A DNA stretch of 64,000 nt from CAVTAV01 sp963732795 (GTDB lineage: Bacteria > Pseudomonadota > Alphaproteobacteria > CAVTAV01): contig CAVTAV010000002.1 of assembly GCA_963732795.1 (NCBI GenBank), positions 996,338-1,060,337 of the forward strand. The letters run 5' to 3'. Of this stretch, positions 8,277 through 18,079 are shown one piece after another. The translations under genes were made by a program, and so were the position numbers. Below the pieces are notes generated by a model. It made no database searches and was not told where the DNA came from. It saw only the letters and a list, made by a program, of their open reading frames with translations. The stretch's first letter is position 1, and each line of letters starts with the position of its first letter.

Positions 8277-9701
8277 AGAAGCTCGGCAAGCGCCGCGTCA
8301 GCCGGACGCTGGGCGTCGTCACCGCGAATTTGTTCGTCGCGACCCATGCCTATGCCCAGGCCGCACAAGCGCCCGCGCCCACACCTGCCCTGCCCATCCC
8401 CGCGCTCAATATCGGCGGCAACGCCAGCGGCAGCGTGATCGACGACACCGCGAGCGACTTGAGCACGACGGTCTTCGACGGCTCGGTCCTGTTCTATCAG
8501 GAGCAGGGCGGCCGGGTGCGCGCGGTCGAGCCGGTCGCGCGGCTGAAGATCACGGGCTATACCGGCGACAGCCTGTCGATCAAGGCGACCTATGACGGCC
8601 TCACCGGGGCCTCGCCGAACGGCGCAACGCCCTGGAAGGATCCCCAGACCTTCACGGTGCCGATCGCGACGCCCGGCCAAGAGGAAGCCGTCACCGGCGC
8701 CTCCGGCAACACCAACATCGTCACTATCCCCGGCACGGGAACACAGGTCGGCCAGTACACCGTCCCGGCCCATCAGCTTCCGCTCGATCAGGGCTTCCGC
8801 GACCGGCGCTATGCCGTCGATCTCGGCTATACGCGGGTGTTCAGTCCCAATACGCGCGCCAGTATCGGTATCAGCGGCTCGGACGAGCGCGATTACAAGT
8901 CGTTCTCCGGCAATCTGGGCCTGTCGCAGGACTTCGCCGATCACACCACAACACTCACGCTCGGCGTCAATTTCGAATACGACAAATCGAACCCGCATTT
9001 CGGCACGCCGACGCCTTTCACCGAGATGAACGGCCTCGTCAAGGGGCCGGGCGACAGCAAGAACGTCCTGAAGTCTCGTCGCGGGCTTCACCCATGTGAT
9101 GACCCGGTTCTGGCTCCTGCAGGTCAATTACGATATCGGCTGGAACAAGGGCTATCAGACCGATCCCTACAAGATCATTTCGGTGGTCGATCCGATCACC
9201 GGCGCACCCCAGCAGTATCTCTACGAAAAACGCCCGCGGTCGCGCACGCGCCAAAGCCTCTACACCGCGAGCAAGCTCGCCATCGGCCCGACCGTCGCCG
9301 ACGTGTCCTTCCGGTATTATTGGGATAGCTGGAGCATCAAATCGATCACGGCCGAGGTCTCGGAGCGGGTGCCGATTACGTCGTGGTTCTATGTCGAGCC
9401 GGAGTTCCGCTACTACCACCAGACCGCCGCGAAATTCTTCAACTACTACCTGCTGGCGGGCCAGGCCCTGCCCGATTTCGCCAGCGCGGACGGGCGGCTG
9501 AACCGGTTCAACGCGCGGACCATCGGCTTGAGGCTCGGCTTCAAGGCGGGCGACGGCGAGTTCTACATCCTGGCTCAGGACTACCGGCAATCGGGCGCCA
9601 AGACGGTCGCGAGCGCGCCCGGCGATCTCGCCATGGAGAACCTGTTCAGCGGCGTCCATGCGCGGAGCGTCATGGCCGGCTTCACCTACACGTTCCGGTA
9701 G
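8267..9701 (+). CDS. DUF3570 outer-membrane-barrel-like protein, one frameshift
   Basis: About 477 residues. A signal peptide (residues 1-30, ending THAYA) is followed by amphipathic strands throughout and ends FTYTFR, with a terminal aromatic-x-Arg as in outer-membrane barrels. Residues 110-116 read DGLTGAS, which resembles the D-x-x-[ST]-G-A-[ST] acceptor motif of ApbE-flavinylated proteins, and apbE is the next gene. An extra base near 9074 moves the frame, with protein continuing LVAGFTHVMTRFW in the next frame. Family role unknown. The context suggests an envelope redox or metal-handling complex with the DUF4266 lipoprotein. Confidence 0.82.
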
Positions 9702-9733
9702 GGCGACGGAGGAAGACCGCGGAGGACAACGGC

Positions 9734-10640
9734 ATGAATATGCAGTCGTTCGCATTCGGGAAGCCTGTAGTGCCCCCTTATCAGGAGATTCAGCGCCACG
9801 TCTTCAGCGCCATGGCGTCGCCGTGCGAGGTGCGGATCGACAACCCGGACCCGATTCTGGCCGAGAAGCTCGGCCGGATCGCCGAGGCCGAGGCCAAGCG
9901 GATCGAGGCGAAATTCAGCCGCTACCGCGACGACAGCGTGGTGGGCCGGATCAATGCGTCGGGCGGCAAGCCCGTCATCGTCGATGAGGAAACGGCCGCC
10001 TTGCTGGATTACGCCGCGAGCTGCCATTCGCTGAGTGAGGGCCGGTTCGACGTGACCTCGGGCGTGCTGCGCCGAATCTGGAAGTTCGACGGCTCGGACA
10101 ATGTGCCGACCAAACGGCAGGTGGCGGAAATTCTACCCCTCATCGGATGGGACAAGGTTATCTGGCGGCGGCCAGAACTGATCCTGCCGAACGGCATGGA
10201 GATCGATCTCGGCGGCCTCGGCAAGGAATATGCCGTGGATTTCGGCGATGATCGCCGTCACGCGGGAGAGCGACGTGCCGGTGATGGTGAATTTCGGCGG
10301 CGACCTTCGGGTTTCCGGTCCGCGCACGGGCAACCGGCGCTGGCGCGTCGCGATCGAGTCCGTGGACGGCGGCGCGTCCTCCGCCCGGTTGGAGATTTCG
10401 TGCGGCGCCCTGACCACGAGCGGCGACGCCCGGCGCTATCTGCTCAAGGACGGCGTGCGCTACAGCCATATCCTCGATCCGCGCAAGGGCTGGCCGGTTC
10501 GCAACCCGCCGCACTCGGTCACGGTCGCCGCGCCGACCTGCATGGAAGCCGGCATCCTCTCGACCTTCGCCATGCTGCAGGGCCGCAAGGCCGAGGCGTT
10601 CCTGCGCCGCGAAGGCGTGCAGAGCTGGGTCGTACGCTAG
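9734..10640 (+). CDS. apbE: FAD:protein FMN transferase (ApbE), one frameshift
   Basis: About 301 residues starting MNMQSFAFG at 9734 behind GGAGG. Recognisable ApbE blocks are FSAMASPCEV, an FSRYRDDSVVGRIN stretch, SEGRFDVTSGVLRRIW, and EIDLGGLGKEYAVD. After the shift come NFGGDLRVSG, TSGDARR and SHILDPRKGWPV, with the metal/FAD-binding Asp in the ILDPR region. ApbE moves FMN from FAD onto a Thr/Ser of exported proteins. There is no obvious signal peptide, so it may act before export or have an N-terminal anchor that is not apparent. An extra T near 10240 breaks the frame. The target is probably encoded in the same operon. Confidence 0.9.
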
Positions 10641-10650
10641 GAGAGTCCCG

Positions 10651-12690
10651 ATGTTGCGTTCCGTTCTGATCGCCGGCCTTCTGATCCTCGCCCCGGCTTC
10701 CGCCATGGCGGCGAGCAGCGCGGCCACCGATCACGTGACCGTCCGGCTGGTCTCCGAGAGCCGGGCTCCCGCGCCGGGGAAGACGGTCACCATGGCGCTC
10801 GTGGTCGCGCCGAAACCCGGCTGGCACATCTATTGGGCCAATCCTGGCGAAACCGGCCTCGCGCCGGAGCTCGACTGGACGTTGCCCGAGGGCGCCATGG
10901 CGGGCGAGACGCGCCATCCGACGCCGACGAAGATGGTGGTCGGCGGGATCACGACCTATGTGCATGAAGGGCCGGTCACGCTGCTGACCGACATCATGCT
11001 GCCGGACACGCTGCGCAAGGGCGCGGCGCTGCCGATCAAGCTCGACGCGGACCTGCTGGTCTGCTCCGAGGGCGCCTGCGTGCCCCAGACGGTGTCGCTC
11101 GACCTGCCGCTCACCGTCGGCGACGGCCGGATCGATCCGACGGAAACCGATCTCTTCACGGCCGCCCGCGCCGCCCTGCCCGCGCCCATCGGCCGGCTCG
11201 TGCCCTATGCCGTGGCGGGCAAGGCGCTGACCCTGTTCATTCCCCTCGCCGATGCCGGCCGCGTCGCCTCCGCTCAGGTCTTCATTCAAAGCGACAACGT
11301 GGTGCCGGCCGGCAATCCGCAACGGATCACGCCCAGCAAGACCGGCCTGACCGTGACCCTGACCCGCAATAAATCGACGCCGGTCGACGGACTGGCGGGC
11401 GTGGTGCGGGTCACGCGGACAGACAAGAGTGTGGCCGGTTACAGCTTCATCGGCCGGCCGGGCGTCATCCCGGCCTACACACCCGCAGTTGGAGTCGACG
11501 CCTTATGGGCGCTTGGCGCGGCGGTCCTCGGCGGGCTGCTGCTCAATCTGATGCCCTGCGTCTTTCCGATCCTCAGTCTCAAGGCGCTGGCCCTGGCAAG
11601 GGCCGGTGGCGACGTGGCGGAGGCGCGAATCGAGGCGGTTGGTTATACCTTGGGATCGGTCGGCGTGTTGCTTGCGCTCGGCGGCGCGGTGCTGCTCCTG
11701 AAAGGCGCGGGCGTTGCCGTCGGCTGGGCGTTCCAGCTTCAGGACACCCGGGTGGTCACCATCCTCCTCCTTCTGGTGACGGCGATCGCGACCAATCTCG
11801 CGGGGCTTTATGAGCTGCCGTCGATGAGTTTCGCGGTCGGCCATCGCAAGGGCTTCGTCGGCGGCATCGGCACCGGGGCGCTCGCCGCGTTCATCGCGAC
11901 ACCCTGCACCGGCCCCTTCATGGCGGGCGCCTTGGGCGCGGCACTGGTCCTACCCGTTCCGGCGGCGCTTGCCGTTTTCGCGGGGCTGGGTTTCGGCCTG
12001 TCGCTGCCCTTTGTCGTCCTCGGCTTCGTCGAGCCCGCGCGCCGATGGCTCCCGAAGCCCGGTGCCTGGATGACGACGTTCCGGCGGATCCTGAGCCTGC
12101 CGATGTTCGCGACCGCGCTCGGCCTCGGCTGGATCGTGGGGCGTCAGGCGGGCGTGTCTGCCATGACCCTTGCCCTGGCCTCCGCGCTACTGCTCGGTGT
12201 CGGGTTGTGGTGGTACGGCTTGCGGCAGGTGACGGGCAAATTCACCCTCCCCGTCGCCCTGCCCTGTGTCGCCGCCGTGGCCCTCGGCCTCGCCGGAGCG
12301 GAGGCCGGCTCAGCGACGGCGCAAGCGTCCCATCTCCTCGCGAGTCAACCCTATACCGCCGCCCGGCTCGCCGAACTGCGCGCGGATCATCGGCCGGTCT
12401 TCGTCTATCTCACCGCCGATTGGTGCCTGACCTGCAAGGTAAACGAGGCGACGAGCCTTTCGGCCGCCACGGTCGCCGACGCTTTCGCCAAGGCCCATGT
12501 CGCGGTTCTCGAAGGCGATTGGACACGGCGCAATCCCGAGGTCAGCGATCTTCTCGCCGAACAGGGCCGCGCGGGCATTCCGCTTTATATCTGGTATCCG
12601 CGCAAAGGCTCGCCGAAGGACCTGCCCCAGGTCCTCACCCCTTCGATGCTGATCGACCTCGCGAAGGACGTCAGTCCAAATCGAGCTTGA
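10651..12690 (+). CDS. DsbD/ScsB-type thiol:disulfide interchange protein
   Basis: 679 residues, intact. A signal peptide (1-21) is followed by a periplasmic N-domain of about 250 residues with LLVCSEGACVP (paired cysteines). The membrane core contains LLLNLMPCVFPILSLK and FIATPCTGPFMAG, the two transmembrane redox cysteines of the DsbD fold. The C-terminal thioredoxin domain has TADWCLTCK. This is the three-domain ScsB/DsbD relay that carries electrons from cytoplasmic thioredoxin to periplasmic thiol proteins. It starts 10 bp after apbE and ends by overlapping 20 bp with the converging amidohydrolase gene. It likely keeps the operon's TlpA-like protein reduced. Confidence 0.93.
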   Translation: MLRSVLIAGLLILAPASAMAASSAATDHVTVRLVSESRAPAPGKTVTMALVVAPKPGWHIYWANPGETGLAPELDWTLPEGAMAGETRHPTPTKMVVGGITTYVHEGPVTLLTDIMLPDTLRKGAALPIKLDADLLVCSEGACVPQTVSLDLPLTVGDGRIDPTETDLFTAARAALPAPIGRLVPYAVAGKALTLFIPLADAGRVASAQVFIQSDNVVPAGNPQRITPSKTGLTVTLTRNKSTPVDGLAGVVRVTRTDKSVAGYSFIGRPGVIPAYTPAVGVDALWALGAAVLGGLLLNLMPCVFPILSLKALALARAGGDVAEARIEAVGYTLGSVGVLLALGGAVLLLKGAGVAVGWAFQLQDTRVVTILLLLVTAIATNLAGLYELPSMSFAVGHRKGFVGGIGTGALAAFIATPCTGPFMAGALGAALVLPVPAALAVFAGLGFGLSLPFVVLGFVEPARRWLPKPGAWMTTFRRILSLPMFATALGLGWIVGRQAGVSAMTLALASALLLGVGLWWYGLRQVTGKFTLPVALPCVAAVALGLAGAEAGSATAQASHLLASQPYTAARLAELRADHRPVFVYLTADWCLTCKVNEATSLSAATVADAFAKAHVAVLEGDWTRRNPEVSDLLAEQGRAGIPLYIWYPRKGSPKDLPQVLTPSMLIDLAKDVSPNRA

Positions 12691-13654
12691 ACAGCTTGAT
12701 CGCGTTCTCGCGGCCGATCTTTCTCCGATCCACATCGGAGACGACGGAGGTGGCGTCGAACCAGTCGCTGGCGTCCTCCATCCGCTCGAACGGGTAGTCG
12801 GACGAATAATAGACGTGGTCCTTGTTCATGACCTCGAGCGTGCAGCGGAACGGGGCGTTGTTGAAATTGCCGCTGACGGTGAGGTGGAAGTTACTCCGGA
12901 AATAGTCGCCGAGGGGCCGTGAGCCGCGATAGCCGCGGGGCGAGAAGCGCATCCGCTCCTCCAGACGCTCCAGCCCAAACGGGATGCCCTCGCCGAGATG
13001 GCCGAGGCAGATCTTGAGTGTCGGGTAATCCTCGAACACGCCGGAGCCGCACAGCCGGAGCGCATGGATCGAGGTCTCGACCGCGAAGCCCCAGGGCGCG
13101 CTCATCAGCCAGGGATGGCCCTCGTAGTTCTGGGCGCGCGATTTGATCTGCATCCGGGGATGGATATAGACCGGCACGTCGAGCGCGGCGACGGTCGCCC
13201 AGAAGCTGCGGTATTCCGGGATATCGTAATAGATCGCGGAATCGGGCACATCTTTCTGGGTGAAGCCGTTGATCATCGCGCCCTTGAAGCCCATTTCCTT
13301 GACGCAGCGCGTGAGCTCGGCCGAGGCGGCGTCCGGGTCCTGCATGGGGAGCGCGGCGAAGGCCCCGAAATTCTTCGGGTGGCGGATGACGGCGGCGGCC
13401 ATGGCGTCGTTGCCCTTGCGGGCGATATCGATGGCGCGGTCGGTCTCCAGGATCGCCTGCACGCCCGGGGCATTCAGAGACAGGATGGCATATTCGATGC
13501 CGTTCTTGTCCATGCCCTCCAGGCGCTCGTCGTCGACATCCAGAATTTGACGCCGGAACGTCTCCCAGATATCCGATTCCGCCGCAAAGGGACGCGTCTG
13601 CTCCAGCGTCTCCGGGATGGCCATATGCTCTTCAAATCCGATCTTGCCGTGCAA
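12671..13654 (-). CDS. Amidohydrolase, gamma-resorcylate / dihydroxybenzoate decarboxylase-like
   Basis: 327 residues, ACMSD-type amidohydrolase. The N-terminus GKIGFEEHMAIPETL supplies Glu8 and His10, VYIHPRM supplies His165, and YYSSDYPFE supplies Asp286. These match the metal ligands of gamma-resorcylate and 2,3-dihydroxybenzoate decarboxylases. GHLGEG (His219) is the usual acid/base region, and length and spacing match that family closely. The expected reaction is reversible non-oxidative decarboxylation of a hydroxybenzoate. Related enzymes act on 5-carboxyvanillate, so the exact substrate is inferred only by similarity. The gene runs toward dsbD, and their 3' ends overlap by 20 bp. Confidence 0.88.
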   Translation of the reverse strand: MHGKIGFEEHMAIPETLEQTRPFAAESDIWETFRRQILDVDDERLEGMDKNGIEYAILSLNAPGVQAILETDRAIDIARKGNDAMAAAVIRHPKNFGAFAALPMQDPDAASAELTRCVKEMGFKGAMINGFTQKDVPDSAIYYDIPEYRSFWATVAALDVPVYIHPRMQIKSRAQNYEGHPWLMSAPWGFAVETSIHALRLCGSGVFEDYPTLKICLGHLGEGIPFGLERLEERMRFSPRGYRGSRPLGDYFRSNFHLTVSGNFNNAPFRCTLEVMNKDHVYYSSDYPFERMEDASDWFDATSVVSDVDRRKIGRENAIKLFKLDLD

Positions 13655-13709
13655 GGCGCTTTCCTTTCCGCGAGTCCTTAAGTCAAGTTGGGTCGTTCAG
13701 GCCGGCACG

Positions 13710-14441
13710 TCACCGCATCGTGACGAGACGGTAGCCGAGGTCGCATTCGTCAAGGCCGACCAGATCGGAATACCGCTCCGCCCAGGCGCCCGTGTCCAGG
13801 TCGGCTGCTAGTTTCGTCAATCCCTCAGATACGTCCTTTAGCTTCCAGAAGGAAGAGATTGCGGCGCGAATTCTGGGATCCAGATAGGCCGCGGGCCGCC
13901 GCCAATAGGCGCAGAGGAAACCGTCCTCGCAGTCATGCGGTATCGGAACCGCGGAAATCTCCACCGGCCCGAGCCAAGTCTCGTAGTCCGTCATCCGCGG
14001 CATCTGCGCCTCGTCCAAGGTCACGAGGCCGGGAATGTAGTCCGTGAGCCAGAATCCGCGATAGGCCGGGTCGTAGGTGAGGAGGACGATCTTGCCCCGC
14101 GTCACCCGACGCATCTCGGCGACGCCCTTAGCCTTGTCGGACCAATGGTGAATTGTCAGGACCGCCATGGACGCATCGAAGGAATTGTCCTCGAAGGGCA
14201 AATCTTCCGCCTGCCCCTGGATAACGGCGGCGGCGGAGACACGGCGCTGCCGGATCATTTCCATCGACGGCTCGATCGCGGTCAGATGCCTGTCGGCGGG
14301 CTCATACGACCCCGCCCCGGCGCCGACATTCAGGACGGTCCGTGCCGGGCCCAATGCACTTTGGATCGCGCTTGCGATCCGGGGATCCGGCTTTCGGAGA
14401 TCGGAATAGTTGACCCCGATCGTATCGTAGGCGGGACGCAT
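13710..14441 (-). CDS. Class I SAM-dependent methyltransferase
   Basis: 243 residues. Motif I is VLNVGAGAGSYEP (residues about 37-49), the acidic end of beta-2 is AIEPS, motif II/III is DLPFEDNSFDASMAVLTIHHW, and MRRVTRGKIVLLTYDP follows, all typical of Methyltransf_11 proteins related to UbiE. No domain beyond the fold gives a substrate. It lies 7 bp after the end of the CE15-like esterase gene and upstream of the decarboxylase gene on the same strand, so the three may be one transcript. Confidence 0.88.
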   Translation of the reverse strand: MRPAYDTIGVNYSDLRKPDPRIASAIQSALGPARTVLNVGAGAGSYEPADRHLTAIEPSMEMIRQRRVSAAAVIQGQAEDLPFEDNSFDASMAVLTIHHWSDKAKGVAEMRRVTRGKIVLLTYDPAYRGFWLTDYIPGLVTLDEAQMPRMTDYETWLGPVEISAVPIPHDCEDGFLCAYWRRPAAYLDPRIRAAISSFWKLKDVSEGLTKLAADLDTGAWAERYSDLVGLDECDLGYRLVTMR

Positions 14442-14448
14442 CCGGTCC

Positions 14449-15972
14449 TCACGGCGCCTGGTAGCCGATGTTCTTGTTCACCCAGGCGATGAAGTATTTC
14501 ATGTTGGGCGCGTCGGTGTGGCCGCCGTCATGCTGGCGCCAGGCGAGTTGGCCGTCGAGGAGGCCGTGATTGACGGGGGGCATCTCGGCGGTCTTGTAAT
14601 CGTCGCCGACGCCGAGATCCTTTGCGCCCGAGAGACGATAGACCTGGCTGGCCGCGACGGTCGCGCGGTAGCTGCCCAGATGATCGAGCCAATGGGCGTC
14701 GCCCTTCTCCGGGATGCCGTAGCTGATGAAGGCGAGGCGGGGCGCGACGAGTGCGATCAACTCGTGGGAATCGACCGGCAGATCGCCCGCGTCCATGCGG
14801 CCGAACTTGGCCTTCTCTGCGTCGTATTTCATGAAATTGCCGGCCATCCAGTAATCCTCGCCGGTCGCGAGATTGCTGACGCCCTCGCCGTAGAATTGCG
14901 GCGCAGCAGCGTCGCGCCGCCCTTGCCGGACGAGCCGACCAGCACCATGGCGAAACGCTGGTCAAACGCCGCGGTGACCAGCGCGGCCTTGCCGTAACGC
15001 GAGACGCCCTCGATGCCGACATGCTTGGCGGCTATTCCGGGGAGCGTTTGGAGATAGGTCAAGGCCTGGCTCGCGCCCCAGGCCCAGGCCCGAAGCGCGC
15101 CCCAGTCGTCGGGCTTGCGCGGCTGGCCCTTGTTGACGAGGCCGATCACGCCTTGGGTCAGCCCCGGCGCGTTGTCGGCCTGAACGCTGGTCGGATCGAG
15201 CGTGGCATAGCCCCAGCCGGCATCGACCAGCTCATAGATCGATTGCGGATCGCCGTCGGCATTGCGCGGCGGGAAGCTGAACGGCACGGGCTTGAGGATT
15301 TCCAAGGCCTGGTGTCGCTTGAAGACATCGGCCAGCGCGGGATCCTGCTTGATGATGGCCGCCTTGAGCGCGGCGTTGATGCGGTCGCGCTCCTCGTCGG
15401 TCGGCTGGCTCGGCGCGGGAAACCCGCTGCGGCCGAACATGATCAGCACGGGCACCGGTCCCTTCGCGCGGGCGGGCAGAACGAGCGTCATCTTGATGTT
15501 CACGTCGATCGCCGGATAGGCCGAATTATCGACATGGCCGACGATCTTGGTCGCGATCACCGGCGTGAAGCCGAGCCGCTCGTTATCGGTCGCAAGCCGC
15601 TCCCATGTGACCTTGGGCGCGTTCTTGGGCACGAAACCGTATACCTCGCGCGAGAAGTCCTCGACGATCTCGGGCCGGCGCTTGTCGAACCATTGCTTCG
15701 AGGAGGTGACCTTCCGGCCGTTCTTCATCAACAGCGGATCGGGCAGGTCGGGATAAGGCGTGGCCTTGGACTCATCGTAATTCGCGTAATTCGGGCGAAT
15801 CCTCGTCGCCCGACCGGCCGGGGCGCAGCTCGGTGATGCCGAGCTGGTCCATCATGTTGTGCCGTTCCTGCTCGGCGGTGAGCTGGACCGGCGGGGAGGC
15901 GTCGAGGCCGCGAAGGCAGAAACGCTTATGACGAGCGCACCAATAGCGCCGCCGAGCGCGATGGACCGCATG
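14449..15972 (-). CDS. CE15 glucuronoyl-esterase-like alpha/beta hydrolase, frameshifted
   Basis: About 505 residues from ATG 15972 with GGGAGGG upstream. A signal peptide (ALGGAIGALVISVSAFAAS) comes first. An N-terminal TPYPDLPDPLLMKNGRKVTS segment precedes an alpha/beta hydrolase core with VPVLIMFG, GYATLDP, GIEGVSRYGKAALV (Ser nucleophile in the G-x-S-R-x-G-K motif of CE15) and GSSGKGGA. The C-terminal half has LIALVAPRLAFISYG and DGGHTD (candidate His). CE15 enzymes cleave ester links between lignin and glucuronoxylan; some relatives act on other esters. The frame breaks near 15890, 15790 and 14885. Exported, so likely acts on extracellular polymer. Confidence 0.75.
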
Positions 15973-16042
15973 AGATCCCTCCCCCTTCTCGTCTTCCGTC
16001 CGCTCTGCTTAGCAGAACGCGGCGGCGGGGTCACGCAAGGTT

Positions 16043-16157
16043 GAAGCGGCTCGGGCATCACCCCCTCCTCGGCCTCCCCCATCAAGGGGGAGGAATCGAT
16101 AAAGCGCTCCATAGAAGCCTCCCCCCTCGATGGGGGAAGGTTTGGATGGGGGTGATG
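16043..16157. repeat. Palindromic intergenic repeat, family A, copy 2
   Basis: Same orientation and internal order as the copy at 3863-3975: GAAGCGGC, GGGCATCACCCCC, CCTCCCCCATCAAGGGGGAGG-type hairpin, GCGCTCCATAGAAGCC, CCCCCCTCGATGGGGG hairpin, GGGGGTGATGCC. It sits between the 5' end of the esterase gene and the 3' end of the HupE gene. Confidence 0.85.
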
Positions 16158-16182
16158 CCTGCGCTGCCCGACGTAATCGACC

Positions 16183-17147
16183 CTAGAAGGCGAGCCAGCC
16201 GTTCCTCAGGGTCCAGAACATGCTCATCGCGCCGACGGCATAGACCGGTACTTTGATCAGCGCGCGCGGCCAGTCGACGCGCAGGAGCTTGAACGCGGCG
16301 ACCCCGGCGAGAAGCGCGGCGATGAAGACGATCTGGCCGATCTCGACGCCGACATTGAAGAACAGGAATCCGGTGACCAGCTCCTTCTGCGGCAGGCCGA
16401 CCTCCATCAGCGCGGCGGCGAAGCCGAGACCGTGCAGCAGTCCGAAGGAGCTCGAGACCACGATCGGAAACCGCCAGGTCAGGCTGCCGCGATCGCCGAC
16501 CGCCGCCTCGCGGGCGAGGAACAGGATGCTGAGCGCGATGGCGATTTCGACCGGCGCTTCGGGGATATGCACGATCTTGAGGGCGGAAAGCGCGAGGCTG
16601 ATCGAATGGGCGGCGGTAAAGCCGGTGATGGTGACGAGGGTCCGCTTCCAGGTGCCGGCGATCCACAACAGGCACACCAGGAACAGGAGATGGTCCGGGC
16701 TGGTGAGAATGTGGTTCATGCCGAGGAGCGTGTAGTCCCAGGCGACGCGGAGCCAGGTCTCGGCGGCGGGTACGGACCAGACAGTCGGTCTGGGGATCCA
16801 GCACCTTGGACATCCGTCTGCCGTCGAGCTCGTTGATGCGGATGATGGTGGTCACCGCCGGATTGAACTGCGGGTAACGGATCGCCACGGTGTTTCCGCG
16901 CAGGCCGTTGTCGCATTTGAACAGCTTACGGCTGCCCGTGCCCGCCGCGTCGGTGCAGCCCTGCGGCATCTCGATATAAGGCAGGTCGTAATTCGGGATG
17001 ACCGGCGGCACGCGCCAGAACACGCTGAACACGTTCGGCTGGATCTCGTTGATCTCGACCAGGAGCGGGCTCACATTGTCCGCCCGCGCGGGCTGGACGG
17101 CGAAGCCAAGGACGCAGGCGAGAAGGGCGAGGACAAGGCCGCCTCAC
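16183..17147 (-). CDS. HupE/UreJ-family membrane protein (first copy), frameshifted
   Basis: About 320 residues. Start taken as GTG 17147, overlapping the stop of the upstream gene. A base added a few codons in is needed to join it to the signal peptide (GLVLALLACVLGFAVQPARA). The N-terminal lumenal part has SPLLVEINEIQPNVFSVFWRVPP. After a second extra base near 16775, the membrane part begins GMNHILTSPDHLLFLVCLLW, then HSISLALSAL, SILFLAREA, FGLLHGLGFA and FFNVGVEIGQ. The His-Asp helix motifs are typical of HupE/UreJ type 2 proteins, which are related to nickel/metal permeases. Transport has not been shown for this subgroup. Last gene of a DUF3604-PpiC-HupE run. Confidence 0.8.
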
Positions 17148-18068
17148 GATTTCGGCTCCTTCTCGGGCCGCTGAACCGCCTCGACGTCGACCTTGTAGGA
17201 CTTGACGATACTCTCGACCGCCGCGTCGATCTTCGCCTTGCGGTCGGCTTCGGCGGCATCCGCCTTCACCCGATCCTTGACCTCGGCGAACGGCGGCGCG
17301 CCGCCTTCGGTCAGCGCCGTCACCATGACCAGCTCGACGCCGTATTTCGACTCGAACGGCCCCTGCCAGACGCCGGGCTCGGGCTTCAGCGCGAACACCG
17401 CATCGCCGAAGCTTTGCCCGAGATCGCCGGCGACATTCTGCTTGGTCTCGCCGACATAGTTCACGCCGTAGAGCGGCCGGTCGCCATGCCCCATGGCCCT
17501 GTCGAACGGCACTTTGTCGGCATTGAGCTTGGCAAGCTCGGCCCGGGCCAGGGCCTCGGTCTGATCGCCATGCTTCGACGCGGTCGAAAAAGACATGAGT
17601 GAAGGTGATCTCCGGCGGCTCGGCGTAGTCGCGCTGATGAGCGGCGTAATACTTCTCGAGATCGGCATCGGTCAGCGGCTTGGCGTCGGCGACGAAACCG
17701 CGGGTGATGATCTCGAGCTGCTGCACCAGCCGGCGGCGCGCGACATAATCCCGGTCTTCGAGCTTCAGGGACTTTGGCCTCGCGATACATCGCCTCTTCC
17801 CGGACATAGTCCTTGATCAGATCGTCGAGCGCGCTCGGCGACATGGTGTCGAGGATTTCGGCGAAATGCGGCCGATCGAAGGCCTTGGCGCGATTCTGCA
17901 TGAAGTTCAGCAGATGATTGCGATCGACCACGATGGTCCGGTCGTCGCTCGCGGCGGCCTGGATGCAGCGCCAAATAGGCCGCGAAGACCGCCGCGCCGA
18001 GAAGCGCGAAATGCAGCAGGGGCTCGTGCAGAATCCGCCGGACAAGCGAGGGGTTTGCGTTCGGTCAT
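17144..18068 (-). CDS. PpiC-type (parvulin) peptidyl-prolyl isomerase, membrane-anchored, frameshifted
   Basis: About 305 residues from ATG 18068 (MTERKPL). An N-terminal anchor (LLHFALLGAAVFAAYLAL) is followed by a chaperone-like helical region with DDLIKDYVREEAMYREAK and RRRLVQQLEIITRGF. The parvulin-like region starts EITFTHVFF, continues through GVNYVGETKQNVAGDLGQSFGDAVFAL and WQGPFESKYGVELV, and ends in a Lys-rich tail. It would assist folding of exported proteins. Extra bases occur near 18040, 17965, 17772 and 17590. It starts 11 bp after the DUF3604 stop and its TGA overlaps the HupE start, so it is the middle gene of that operon, probably a dedicated folding helper. Confidence 0.8.
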
Positions 18069-18079
18069 GGACCGTCTCC

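Noticed and set aside
9383..10669. A continuous frame joining the end of the DUF3570 gene to apbE as a fusion protein
   Set aside because: The first part is an out-of-frame reading of DUF3570; the apbE start at 9734 has its own ribosome site.
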